A DNA stretch of 64,000 bases, from positions 310,001-374,000 of the forward strand of contig CAVXHI010000001.1 in assembly GCA_963761655.1 (NCBI GenBank), given 5' to 3'. The notes below the pieces were generated by a model. It searched no databases and had not been told where the DNA came from. It worked only from the letters and a program-made list of their open reading frames with translations. Positions 18,360-26,425 of this stretch are shown one piece after another (positions within the stretch are counted from its first letter, which is position 1; each line of letters begins with the position of its first letter). The stretch is from RYN-122 sp963761655 (GTDB taxonomy: Bacteria; Actinomycetota; Actinomycetes; Mycobacteriales; SCTD01). A program made the translations under genes and the position numbers.

Positions 18360-19618
18360 AGGTCCTCGTCCTCGGCTCCGGTGCCCGCGAGCACGCCCTC
18401 GTCCTGGCGCTCACCCGCGACCCGTCCGTCACCTCGGTCGTCTGCGCGCCCGGCAACGCCGGCACCTCCGACCGTGTCGCCGTCGACGTGCTGGACGCCG
18501 ACGCCGTGGTCGCCCTCGCGCAGGGCTTCGACCTCGTCGTCGTCGGGCCGGAGGGGCCGCTGGTGGCCGGGGTCGCCGACGCGGTCCGCGCGTCCGGGGT
18601 CGCCTGCTTCGGGCCGTCCGCCGCGGCCGCGGAGCTCGAGGGCAGCAAGGCCTTCGCCAAGCAGGTCATGGCCGACGCCGGTGTCCCGACGGCGGCCGCG
18701 CAGGTGTTCGAGGACGCCGACCTCGCTGCCGAGCACCTCGCCTCGACCGCCCCGCCGTACGTGGTCAAGGCCGACGGGCTCGCTGCCGGCAAGGGCGTCC
18801 ACGTCGGGAGCGACCTCGCCGTCGCCCAGGAGTTCGCCCGCGACGCGCTGGCCGACCTCGGTGGCCGCCTCGTCGTCGAGGACTACCTCGACGGACCCGA
18901 GGTGTCGCTGTTCGCGGTCACCGACGGCACCACCGTCGTCCCGCTGCTGCCCGCGCAGGACCACAAGCGGGTCGGCGACGACGACGAGGGCCCGAACACG
19001 GGGGGCATGGGGGCGTACGCGCCGCTGCCGTGGCTGCCGTCGTCGGCCGTGCCCCTCATCGAGCGCACCGTGCTGCAGCCGGTCGTCGACACGATGCGCC
19101 AGCGCGGGACGCCGTTCGCCGGGCTGCTGTACGCCGGCCTCGCCATGACCTCGCGCGGCCCGCAGGTCGTGGAGTTCAACTGCCGGTTCGGCGACCCCGA
19201 GACGCAGGCAGTGCTCGCCCTGCTCGAGACGCCGCTGGCCGGACTGCTGCACGCGGCCGCCACCGGCACCCTCGCCGACCTGCCGCCGCTGCAGTGGCGG
19301 GACGGCGCAGCCGTGACCGTCGTGGTCGCCGCCGAGGGCTACCCGGCGTCCCCCGCCACCGGGGACCCGGTCACCGTCGGCGCCCTCCCCGACGCCGTCA
19401 CCGTCCTGCACGCCGGCACCCGCGACGACGGCGACCGCGTGGTCAGCAGCGGCGGCCGCGTCCTGTCGGTGACGGCCGTCGGACCGGACCTCGAGCAGGC
19501 ACGCGCCGCGGCGTACGTCGGGGTGGCGGCGGTGACGCTGCGCGGCTCGCACTGGCGCACCGACATCGGGCAGAAGGCCTCCCGCGGCGAGATCGCGGTG
19601 CCCGCGGCCTCGACCTGA
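18356..19618 (+). CDS. purD: phosphoribosylamine-glycine ligase
   Basis: Second step of purine synthesis, joining phosphoribosylamine to glycine with ATP. The 420 residues show the N-terminal LVLGSGAREHAL, the ATP-grasp loop KADGLAAGKGV, NTGGMGAYAP and EFNCRFGDPETQ, all family hallmarks. The GTG start overlaps the lycopene cyclase stop (GTGA). No purN or purH follows; the next purine gene on this strand is purB about 2.2 kb away, with a minus-strand gene between. Confidence 0.96.
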   Translation: MKVLVLGSGAREHALVLALTRDPSVTSVVCAPGNAGTSDRVAVDVLDADAVVALAQGFDLVVVGPEGPLVAGVADAVRASGVACFGPSAAAAELEGSKAFAKQVMADAGVPTAAAQVFEDADLAAEHLASTAPPYVVKADGLAAGKGVHVGSDLAVAQEFARDALADLGGRLVVEDYLDGPEVSLFAVTDGTTVVPLLPAQDHKRVGDDDEGPNTGGMGAYAPLPWLPSSAVPLIERTVLQPVVDTMRQRGTPFAGLLYAGLAMTSRGPQVVEFNCRFGDPETQAVLALLETPLAGLLHAAATGTLADLPPLQWRDGAAVTVVVAAEGYPASPATGDPVTVGALPDAVTVLHAGTRDDGDRVVSSGGRVLSVTAVGPDLEQARAAAYVGVAAVTLRGSHWRTDIGQKASRGEIAVPAAST

Positions 19619-19632
19619 AGCGCCCGCACCTG

Positions 19633-21003
19633 TCAGCGGCGCTGCAGTGCAGCCCGCGCCAGCAGGCGGCGCGCGTCGTCCGGGCGTCGCCGCACCCCCA
19701 CGACGTCCAGCGCCTCGACGACGTCGGCGGCCGCGTGCCGGACCGCCCAGGGGTCGACGGGTCCGCCGCCGCGGGTGCCCCAGCCGGCCGCGGTGAGCAG
19801 CGAGGCGCTCAGCTGGTGGTCCCGTCGACCCGCTGCAGCAGTGACCAGCGCCAGTACCTGGGCCGTGCGCTGGACCGTCGAGCCGCGCCGTGCGCCCAGT
19901 CGCTGCACGACGTGGGACCAGAGGAGCTGCGGCTCCTGCCTGCCCGCCTGCCCGGCCTTCGTGACAGACAGCCTGCCCTTGGCGACGCGCAGCAGCCCGA
20001 GCCGCACGGCGGACGCGCGCAGGGCCCGGACGGGCTCGGTCAGGTCCTCCCGGTTGCCCTTGCCGATCCAGTGGTCGTCCGACCAGAGCGCCTCCATCGC
20101 CGCCGTCACCACGGCCGGGGGCAGCCACCCGGCCTGCGTGAGCGTCAGGCCGTCGCCCACCCGGTCGAGCAGCCAGGTGTAGCGCCGCAGGGCGTCCGAG
20201 GCGGTCAGGTCGTCGACCACCACCGGCTCCCCGAGCGCGGCAGCGTCGAGCAGCGCCCGGAGCTGGACCTCCTGCGGCGACCGGGCGACGTGCTGCAGCA
20301 GCTGCGCCAGCTCAGGCGGAAGCCCTGCCTCGGCGGACCAGGCGGTCAGCGCCTCCTGGGCCTCGGCGAGGTCGAAGGGCAGGGCCTGCCCCGCGTCCCC
20401 GTCGTGCACGCCCCCGCTGTCCTCCGGCGGGGCCGCCCCGCCGCCGTCGACCACCCGCACGTCCCCGCCGGCGCCGACCTCCTCGACGACCATCCGGTGG
20501 TCCCACTGGTCGCCGTAGTCGTAGGTGTAGAGCAGGGCGTCCCCGACGTCGCGGAGGACCTCGTCGAGCCGGACGTCGCTCGCGGGCACGCCGTCGTCGT
20601 CGCCCTCCTCGACGTCGTACGGGCAGAGGAAGTGCTCCTCGTCGTCGAAGGCGCTGTCACCCAGGGAGAAGCGGTGCAGGTGGCTGTCGGTCCAGCCGAA
20701 CACGGCCTGCAGGACGCCGTGCAGCTGGTCGAGCTGCAACGTCGAGGGCAGGACCAGCCGGCGCCACACCGCAGGTCGGGCGTCGACGAGGTCGACCCGC
20801 ACGGTGACGGCGTACGCGTTGCGGCTGCGGGCACGGCGTCGTCGCGTGGGAACGGGGGCGAGCCGGCGTCGGGCCCGCTCGCCGGCGAGGTCCAGCACCT
20901 GGGCCGTGGCAGCACGCAGCTCCTCGACGGTCGCTCCCGCCAGGAACTCGTCCAGGCCGGGTGGCAGGTCGACGGGCGGACGGGGCGGCGGTCGGCGCGG
21001 CAC
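19633..21003 (-). CDS. plasmid pRiA4b ORF-3 family domain protein
   Basis: A 456-residue protein. Residues about 60-185 form the pRiA4b ORF-3-like (IS1096 TnpR-like) domain. It is recognised by VTVRVDLVDARPAVWRRLVLP, LDQLHGVLQAVFGW, HRFSLG and LLYTYDYGDQWDH. The remaining C-terminal part is alpha-helical and unassigned, with many conserved-looking tryptophans. The family was first seen on plasmids and beside transposons but is widespread on chromosomes, and its function is unknown. No transposase or terminal repeat is visible, so I do not call a mobile element. A GTG start is used. Confidence 0.75.
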   Translation of the reverse strand: MPRRPPPRPPVDLPPGLDEFLAGATVEELRAATAQVLDLAGERARRRLAPVPTRRRRARSRNAYAVTVRVDLVDARPAVWRRLVLPSTLQLDQLHGVLQAVFGWTDSHLHRFSLGDSAFDDEEHFLCPYDVEEGDDDGVPASDVRLDEVLRDVGDALLYTYDYGDQWDHRMVVEEVGAGGDVRVVDGGGAAPPEDSGGVHDGDAGQALPFDLAEAQEALTAWSAEAGLPPELAQLLQHVARSPQEVQLRALLDAAALGEPVVVDDLTASDALRRYTWLLDRVGDGLTLTQAGWLPPAVVTAAMEALWSDDHWIGKGNREDLTEPVRALRASAVRLGLLRVAKGRLSVTKAGQAGRQEPQLLWSHVVQRLGARRGSTVQRTAQVLALVTAAAGRRDHQLSASLLTAAGWGTRGGGPVDPWAVRHAAADVVEALDVVGVRRRPDDARRLLARAALQRR

Positions 21004-21238
21004 GAGCTCGAACCTACGACGCGACGGCCCTCGTCCCGCCCGAGTGGTGATGACCCCGCTGACTCACGCCCATCAGGCTCCTGCCGGTCGCTTCTGATCG
21101 TGAACTGCGGCGTGGAAACGCCTCTCTCACCACTCCGGGCGGGACGAGCGACGGCGTGTGGACGACGGCGCCTGCTGTGGAGGACGCTGATCGGGCACCC
21201 TCGGCACACCTACCGTCCCCCGCGTGGCAGGAGCAGCG
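21004..21238. other. intergenic region between divergent genes
   Basis: This 235-base gap separates the pRiA4b ORF-3-type gene from the Uma2 gene. It is less GC-rich around 21075-21130 than its neighbours, as expected for divergent promoters. I see no RNA gene, repeat or convincing open frame. Confidence 0.4.
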
Positions 21239-21760
21239 ATGACGACGATCGTCCGCGGGCCCCGCCCGCCGGAGCTCGAGCAGCTGCTCGCGCGCCGCAA
21301 GCGCTCCGGTGCGGACCGGTTCGACGAGGTGTGGGAGGGGCGGTACGTCGTGGCACCCGACCCGCACAGCCGGCACGGCGTGGTGCAGATCGAGCTGGGG
21401 GTCCTGCTCAAGCCGGTGGCCCGCAGGCTGGGCGCCCGCGCGGCCCTGACCTTCAACCTGGGGACGCCGAGCGACTTCCGCATCCCGGACGCCGGGCTCA
21501 TCAGCGGCCCGCACGCCGTGTGGCACGCCACCGCGCTGCTCGTCGTCGAGGTGCTGTCCCCCGACGACGCCACCTTCGAGAAGCTCGACTTCTACACCGC
21601 CCACGGCGTGCGGGAGCTCCTCGTCGTCGACCCGGAGGAGCGGACCGTCCGGTGCTTCGCCCTGCAGGACGGCCAGGCCGAGCGCGACCGCTCCGAGCTG
21701 CTCGACATGACGACGACCGAGGTGACCGGGGCCATCGACTGGCCCGACCTCGACGAGTGA
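21239..21760 (+). CDS. Uma2 family (DUF820) putative endonuclease
   Basis: A 173-residue PD-(D/E)XK-fold protein. The motif order fits the family: E-containing first helix, PDPHSRHGVVQIELG, then the D of FRIPDAGLI, then LLVVEVLSP (the ExK-like strand), KLDFYTAHGVREL and WPDL. Function of Uma2 proteins is not established; they are numerous in actinobacteria and cyanobacteria. The ATG at 21239 is preferred over a GTG 15 bases upstream because AGGAG lies 7 bases before it. A second, only distantly similar copy lies at 25854. Confidence 0.8.
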   Translation: MTTIVRGPRPPELEQLLARRKRSGADRFDEVWEGRYVVAPDPHSRHGVVQIELGVLLKPVARRLGARAALTFNLGTPSDFRIPDAGLISGPHAVWHATALLVVEVLSPDDATFEKLDFYTAHGVRELLVVDPEERTVRCFALQDGQAERDRSELLDMTTTEVTGAIDWPDLDE

Positions 21761-21804
21761 CCCGTCTGGGAGGATGGCGGCTCCGCTGACGAAGGAGCAC
21801 CGCT

Positions 21805-23112
21805 GTGATCGAGCGCTACACCCTGCCCGAGATGGGGCGGGTCTGGAGCGAGGCCCACAAGTACGAGCTGTGGTGCCAGGTCGAGGTGCTCGTGCTCGAG
21901 GCCCATGCGGAGGCCGGTGTCGTGCCCGCCGACTGCGTCGAGCCCGTCCGGAGGGCCACACCGCCCACGCCGGAGGCGGTCGCCGAGATCGAGGCCGTGA
22001 CGCAGCACGACGTCATCGCGTTCCTGTCGGCGTGGGCCGACAACACCGAGCCGCGCGAGGCCGCCGCGTTCGTTCACTTCGGGATGACCAGCAGCGACCT
22101 GCTCGACACCGCGCTCGCGCTGCAGCTCGTGGACGCCACCGACATCCTGCTGGCCAAGTGCGACACCCTCGTCGCGGCCATGCGCGACCTCGGCATGACG
22201 CACAAGGACACGGTCAAGGTCGGGCGCACGCACGGCATCCACGCCGAGCCCACGACGTTCGGGCACCGCATGGCCGACCTCGCCTTCGCGATGGCCCGCA
22301 GCCGCGACCGGCTGCGCCGGGCCCGCGAGGCGGTCGCCGTCGCCAAGATCAGCGGCGCCGTCGGGACGTACTCGAACATCGACCCCGCCGTCGAGCAGGC
22401 GCTCGCGGCCAAGCTGGGCCTCACCGCGGCGCCGGCAGCGACGCAGGTCGTCATCCGCGACGGCATCAGCGAGTGGGTCAGCGCGCTGGCCGTCATCGCG
22501 ACGGTCTGCGAGGCGTTCGCCCTCGAGGTCCGGCACGGGCAGCGCACCGAGGTCCGCGAGCTCTGGGAGCCGTTCGGCAAGGGCCAGAAGGGCTCGTCGG
22601 CGATGCCCCACAAGAAGAACCCGATCGCCAGCGAGCGCATCGCCGGGATGGCCCGCATCGTGCGTGCGCAGGTCGTCCCCGTCATGGAGGGCATCCCGCT
22701 CTGGCACGAGCGCGACATCAGCCACAGCAGCACCGAGCGGGTCGCCCTGCCCGACGCGTCCATCGCCACGGACTACCTGCTGCACCTCACCACCCGCCTG
22801 GTCACCGGCCTCGTCGTCGACGCCGACCGCATGCGCGTGAACCTGGAGAGCAGCGGCGGCCTCATCTACACGAGCACCGTCCTGCTCGAGCTGGTCGAGT
22901 CGGGGCTCAGCAGGGAGGACGCGTACGCCTTCGTGCAGGCGGCCGCGATGGAGACCTGGGAGACCGGGACGCCGTTCCGCCAGACCCTCACCGCGCAGGC
23001 GGCGGCCAAGGGGCAGACCCTCGACGAGGCGCGGCTGGACGAGGTGTGCCGGCCCGAGCGGTACCTCGAGCGGCTCGCTCCGGTCTTCGAGCGGCTGGCC
23101 GCACTCAGGTAG
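21805..23112 (+). CDS. purB: adenylosuccinate lyase
   Basis: Splits fumarate from SAICAR and from adenylosuccinate, acting in both IMP synthesis and AMP formation. The 435 residues include the fumarase/aspartase superfamily signature SSAMPHKKNPIASE near residue 263, HFGMTSSDLLDT near 90 and GRTHGIHAEPTTFG near 140. The GTG start lies 8 bases after GAAGGAG. It is the first gene of a run with purC, purS, purQ and purL. Confidence 0.96.
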   Translation: MIERYTLPEMGRVWSEAHKYELWCQVEVLVLEAHAEAGVVPADCVEPVRRATPPTPEAVAEIEAVTQHDVIAFLSAWADNTEPREAAAFVHFGMTSSDLLDTALALQLVDATDILLAKCDTLVAAMRDLGMTHKDTVKVGRTHGIHAEPTTFGHRMADLAFAMARSRDRLRRAREAVAVAKISGAVGTYSNIDPAVEQALAAKLGLTAAPAATQVVIRDGISEWVSALAVIATVCEAFALEVRHGQRTEVRELWEPFGKGQKGSSAMPHKKNPIASERIAGMARIVRAQVVPVMEGIPLWHERDISHSSTERVALPDASIATDYLLHLTTRLVTGLVVDADRMRVNLESSGGLIYTSTVLLELVESGLSREDAYAFVQAAAMETWETGTPFRQTLTAQAAAKGQTLDEARLDEVCRPERYLERLAPVFERLAALR

Positions 23113-23155
23113 TCCTGCTCAGGCCCCGTGGCCCGTCCGGCGACAGCCTGGCCGC

Positions 23156-23444
23156 ATGACCTCCTGGCGCACTCCGCTCGTCCTGCTCGTCGCGGCGCTC
23201 TCCGTCCCCTGCGCCGCCGTCGCGGCGCTGGTCGGCACCGTGGAGTGGAGCGGCTGCTTCCTGTCCTGCGACGCCGAGCCGCACCACCTGTCCGGCGGCC
23301 TGCTGTGGCTGCTCGCCGTCGTGCTGCTGGCCGTCGGCCCGGCGCCTCGGCTGGCGGCTGCTGCGCGGTGCGGGCGTCGCGGCGGCGATGCTGGGTGCGG
23401 GCTTCGGCGTGCTGGGGCTGCTGATCGTGTTCGGCAGCCGCTGA
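23156..23444 (+). pseudogene. small integral membrane protein, interrupted by a +1 frameshift
   Basis: The ATG at 23156 opens two hydrophobic segments (TPLVLLVAALSVPCAAVAAL and LLWLLAVVLLAVG) separated by a Cys-containing loop. At about 23333-23345 the coding potential moves one base. The new frame reads RRLGWRLLRGAGVAAAMLG, then a third hydrophobic segment and a stop at 23442, just ahead of purC. Without the shift the frame would run far into purC antiphase, which is not credible. Length is 3n+1; the corrected product has about 95 residues. Family is unknown. Confidence 0.6.
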
Positions 23445-23456
23445 CAGACTGTCCGC

Positions 23457-24323
23457 ATGACCGACCTCGACCTGCCCCTGCTCGCGCGTGGCAAGGTCCG
23501 CGACGTCTACGAGGTCGACGCCGGCACCCTGCTGCTCGTCGCCAGCGACCGGCTCTCCGCCTACGACGTCGTCCTGCCGTCGGTCGTGCCCGACAAGGGC
23601 GCCGTCCTCACCGGGCTGTCGCACTGGTGGTTCGCCCAGCTCGAGGACGTCGTCCCGAACCACCTCGTCGCCGGACCGCTGCCCGCCGGTGCGGACCCGG
23701 CGCGGTCGATGCTCGTCGCGCGCCTGACGATGGTGCAGGTCGAGTGCGTGGCCCGCGGCTACCTCACCGGCTCCGGCCTCACGGACTACGCGGAGACCCG
23801 GAGCGTCTGCGGGGTGGAGCTGCCGCCCGGCCTGGTCGACGGCAGCCGCCTGCCCGAGCCGGTCTTCACCCCGACGACGAAGGCCGCCGTCGGGGACCAC
23901 GACCTCCCCATGACGTACGCCGAGGTCGTCGAGCAGGTCGGGGCGGAGCTGGCCGCCGAGCTCCGCGACACCACCCTGCGGATCTACCGGCGAGGCGTCG
24001 AGGTGGCCGAGCGGGCCGGCATCCTGCTGGCCGACACCAAGGTGGAGCTGGGCCACGACGCCGCCGGCGTCCTGACCCTCGGCGACGAGGTCCTCACCCC
24101 CGACAGCAGCCGCTACTGGCCGGCCGACACCTGGCAGCCCGGCCGGGCACAGCCGAGCTTCGACAAGCAGTTCGTCCGCGACTGGCTGACGAGCTCGGGC
24201 TGGGACAGGCAGGCGCCGGGTCCCGAGCTGCCCGAGGAGGTCGTCGAGCGGACGCGGGCGAAGTACGTCGAGGCCTACGAGCGCATCACCGGGTCCTCCT
24301 TCGACAGCTGGCTGCGCCGGTAG
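23457..24323 (+). CDS. purC: phosphoribosylaminoimidazole-succinocarboxamide synthase
   Basis: Adds aspartate to CAIR with ATP to give SAICAR. The 288 residues carry GKVRDVYEVD at the N terminus, SDRLSAYD, VECVARGYLTGSG, and the SAICAR synthetase signatures with LADTKVELG and DSSRYWP, followed by SFDKQFVRDWL. This is the longer single-domain form used by actinobacteria. The ATG lies 12 bases after the interrupted membrane gene and 10 bases separate its stop from purS. Confidence 0.96.
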   Translation: MTDLDLPLLARGKVRDVYEVDAGTLLLVASDRLSAYDVVLPSVVPDKGAVLTGLSHWWFAQLEDVVPNHLVAGPLPAGADPARSMLVARLTMVQVECVARGYLTGSGLTDYAETRSVCGVELPPGLVDGSRLPEPVFTPTTKAAVGDHDLPMTYAEVVEQVGAELAAELRDTTLRIYRRGVEVAERAGILLADTKVELGHDAAGVLTLGDEVLTPDSSRYWPADTWQPGRAQPSFDKQFVRDWLTSSGWDRQAPGPELPEEVVERTRAKYVEAYERITGSSFDSWLRR

Positions 24324-24333
24324 CCTTCGCCGC

Positions 24334-24582
24334 GTGCCCGTCCACAAGGTGATCGTCGACGTCCTGCTCAAGCCCGAGATCCTCGACCCGCAGGGGCAGG
24401 CGGTGGCCAACGCGCTGCCCTCGCTCGGCTTCCCCGCGCCGGTGAGCGTCCGGATCGGGAAGCACGTCGAGGTCGAGGTCGACACCGCGACGCCGGACGA
24501 GGCCCTGGAGCAGGTCGGGGGGATGGCCGAGGTCCTGCTCGCCAACCCCGTGATCGAGGACTTCCGGGTGCGCCTCGCCTGA
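24334..24582 (+). CDS. purS: phosphoribosylformylglycinamidine synthase subunit PurS
   Basis: Small structural subunit of the three-part FGAM synthase (PurS-PurQ-PurL). The 82-residue sequence shows VDVLLKPEILDPQGQAV, LPSLGF and a C-terminal LLANPVIEDFRV, the family pattern. A GTG start is used. Its presence matches the small 768-residue PurL encoded downstream. An unrelated ATPase gene lies between it and purQ. Confidence 0.93.
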   Translation: MPVHKVIVDVLLKPEILDPQGQAVANALPSLGFPAPVSVRIGKHVEVEVDTATPDEALEQVGGMAEVLLANPVIEDFRVRLA

Positions 24583-24600
24583 CCGGGTAGGGCACCCCGC

Positions 24601-25107
24601 GTGGAGATCAAGCTGACGCTGGCGCTGCCCCGCGACGCCCTCAGCGTGCCGGTCGTGCGGCGGGTCCTGCGCGGGGCGATGGAGACCCTCGGCGTCGTCG
24701 AGGACGTCATCGCCTCGATCGAGCTGGCCCTCACCGAGGCCGCCACCAACGTCCTCGACCACGCCCTCGAGAGCGACCAGTACGAGGTCTCGGCCGGGAT
24801 CGACGGCGACCTGTGCGTCATCGAGGTCGTCGACCGCGAGGCGGTGCTGTTCGACGGGGACGAGATGGGCCTGGCGGACGCGGCGGACGCCGCCGAGGAG
24901 GGTCGCGGCATCCAGCTCATGCGTGCCCTCGTCGACCGGGTCGAGTTCACCAGCCGCCCCCAGACCGGCACCGTCGTCCACCTCGAGAAGGCCATCGAGT
25001 GGGTCGACGGCGCCCCCGGTCGCAGCCTGGCCGAGCTCATGCCGGACGAGCGCCACGGCCCGTGGTCCGACGACGAGAACCTCGAGGACGCCCCCGACCC
25101 CCGGTAG
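24601..25107 (+). CDS. RsbW-like HATPase_c ATP-binding protein
   Basis: A 168-residue GHKL ATPase of the anti-sigma-factor/serine kinase type. The N box is ELALTEAATNVLDHA (about residues 41-55) and the later glycine box is EEGRGIQLMRALVD (about 100-113). The usual acidic DxGxG box is altered to VVDREAVLFD, so its ATP binding may be atypical. An acidic C-terminal tail of about 45 residues follows. Such proteins bind sigma factors or phosphorylate anti-anti-sigma partners, but neither is encoded nearby. It lies 18 bases after purS and 10 before purQ on the same strand, so it is probably part of the purine operon. Confidence 0.82.
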   Translation: MEIKLTLALPRDALSVPVVRRVLRGAMETLGVVEDVIASIELALTEAATNVLDHALESDQYEVSAGIDGDLCVIEVVDREAVLFDGDEMGLADAADAAEEGRGIQLMRALVDRVEFTSRPQTGTVVHLEKAIEWVDGAPGRSLAELMPDERHGPWSDDENLEDAPDPR

Positions 25108-25117
25108 CGTCGACCCC

Positions 25118-25786
25118 ATGCGCATCGGCGTCGTGACCTTCCCGGGCAGCCTCGACGACCGCGACGCGCAGCGTGCCGTCCGCCTCGCGGGGGGCGAGGC
25201 CGTCGCGCTCTGGCACGGCGACGCCGACCTGCAGGGCGTCGACGCCGTCGTCCTGCCCGGGGGCTTCTCCTACGGCGACCACCTGCGTGCCGGCGCCATC
25301 GCCCGCTTCGCGCCGGCCATGGGCGCCGTCGTCGACGCGGCGAACGGCGGCATGCCGGTCCTCGGGATCTGCAACGGGTTCCAGGTGCTGTGCGAGTCCC
25401 ACCTGCTGCCCGGGGCCCTGACGCGCAACCAGCACCTGCACTTCGTCAACCGCGACCAGCGCCTGCGCGTCGCGCAGAAGCAGACCGCGTGGACCGCCGA
25501 CCTCGCCGACGAGATCGTCGTCCCGGTCAAGAACGGCGAGGGCTCCTACGTCGCCGACGAGCGCACCCTCGACGCGCTCGAGGCCGAGGGCCGCGTGGTG
25601 GCGTACTACGCGGGCGGCAACCCGAACGGCTCGCTGCGGGACATCGCCGGGATCACGAACGAGCGCGGCAACGTCGTCGGCGTCATGCCGCACCCCGAGC
25701 ACGCGGTCGAGCACCTCACGGGCCCGGGGACCGACGGGCTCGGCTTCTTCACCAGCGTGCTGAAGGCCGTCCTCTCCACAGCCTGA
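25118..25786 (+). CDS. purQ: phosphoribosylformylglycinamidine synthase subunit PurQ
   Basis: Glutaminase subunit of FGAM synthase, giving ammonia to PurL. The 222 residues form a class I glutamine amidotransferase. The nucleophile cysteine is in LGICNGFQVL (about residue 87), the His/Glu pair is in MPHPEHA (about residue 193), and LPGGFSYGDHLRAG marks the N-terminal half. The start is the ATG at 25118. Confidence 0.96.
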   Translation: MRIGVVTFPGSLDDRDAQRAVRLAGGEAVALWHGDADLQGVDAVVLPGGFSYGDHLRAGAIARFAPAMGAVVDAANGGMPVLGICNGFQVLCESHLLPGALTRNQHLHFVNRDQRLRVAQKQTAWTADLADEIVVPVKNGEGSYVADERTLDALEAEGRVVAYYAGGNPNGSLRDIAGITNERGNVVGVMPHPEHAVEHLTGPGTDGLGFFTSVLKAVLSTA

Positions 25787-25853
25787 CGGCTGCTCCTGGC
25801 GCCTACCCCCGAGGGACGCCACCGTCGTGACATGCCGAGCACGAGGGAGCACC

Positions 25854-26405
25854 ATGAGCGCTGTGACGACCCTGCCGTTCCGCCGGCTCGACGGCTGGAC
25901 CGTCGATGACCTCGACGAGCTCTCCGACGAGGACTGCCAGGACCTCGAGCTGGTCGACGGGGCGCTGCTCATGACCCCGCCTCCCGTCCTTCAGCACTCG
26001 TACGCCTCGGGCCAGCTCCTCGCGCTGATGTCTCCCGTGGTGCCGGCCGGTCACGTCGCCCTGCTCGAGGGCGGCGTGCAGTTCGACGTCAGGAACTGGC
26101 GCAAGCCCGACGTCGTCGTGATCCGCCGTGCCGCGCTCGTGCAGAAGTACGCGACCCCCGCAGACGTCCTGCTCGCCGTCGAGGTGATGAGCCCCGGCAC
26201 CGTCAGCACCGACCGGGTCGCCAAGCCGGCGCAGTACGCCGCCGCCGGCATCCCCGCCTTCTGGCGGCTCGAGCTCGACGACCGCGTGCTGGTCACCCAC
26301 GTCCTCGACGGCGACGCCTACCGCGAGACCGGCCGCCACACCGGTGTCGCCGTCGTCGAGGAGCCGTTCCGGGTGGAGCTGGACGTCCGCGATCTGCTCG
26401 TCTGA
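25854..26405 (+). CDS. Uma2 family (DUF820) putative endonuclease
   Basis: A 183-residue PD-(D/E)XK-fold protein and the second Uma2-type gene in the window. Visible motifs are LELVDGALLMTPPP, FDVRNWRKPDVVVI (the conserved D), LLAVEVMSPGT (ExK-like strand), KPAQYAAAGIPAFWRLEL. The ATG at 25854 follows GAGGGAG by about 4 bases; an upstream in-frame start at 25827 lacks such a site. It interrupts the run between purQ and purL on the same strand. Function is unknown. Confidence 0.82.
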   Translation: MSAVTTLPFRRLDGWTVDDLDELSDEDCQDLELVDGALLMTPPPVLQHSYASGQLLALMSPVVPAGHVALLEGGVQFDVRNWRKPDVVVIRRAALVQKYATPADVLLAVEVMSPGTVSTDRVAKPAQYAAAGIPAFWRLELDDRVLVTHVLDGDAYRETGRHTGVAVVEEPFRVELDVRDLLV

Positions 26406-26425
26406 CCCCCGGTAGCCTCGCGGCC

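Noticed and set aside
19633..21003. Insertion sequence
   Set aside because: The pRiA4b ORF-3 domain is transposon-linked in IS1096, but no transposase, inverted ends or target duplication is visible.
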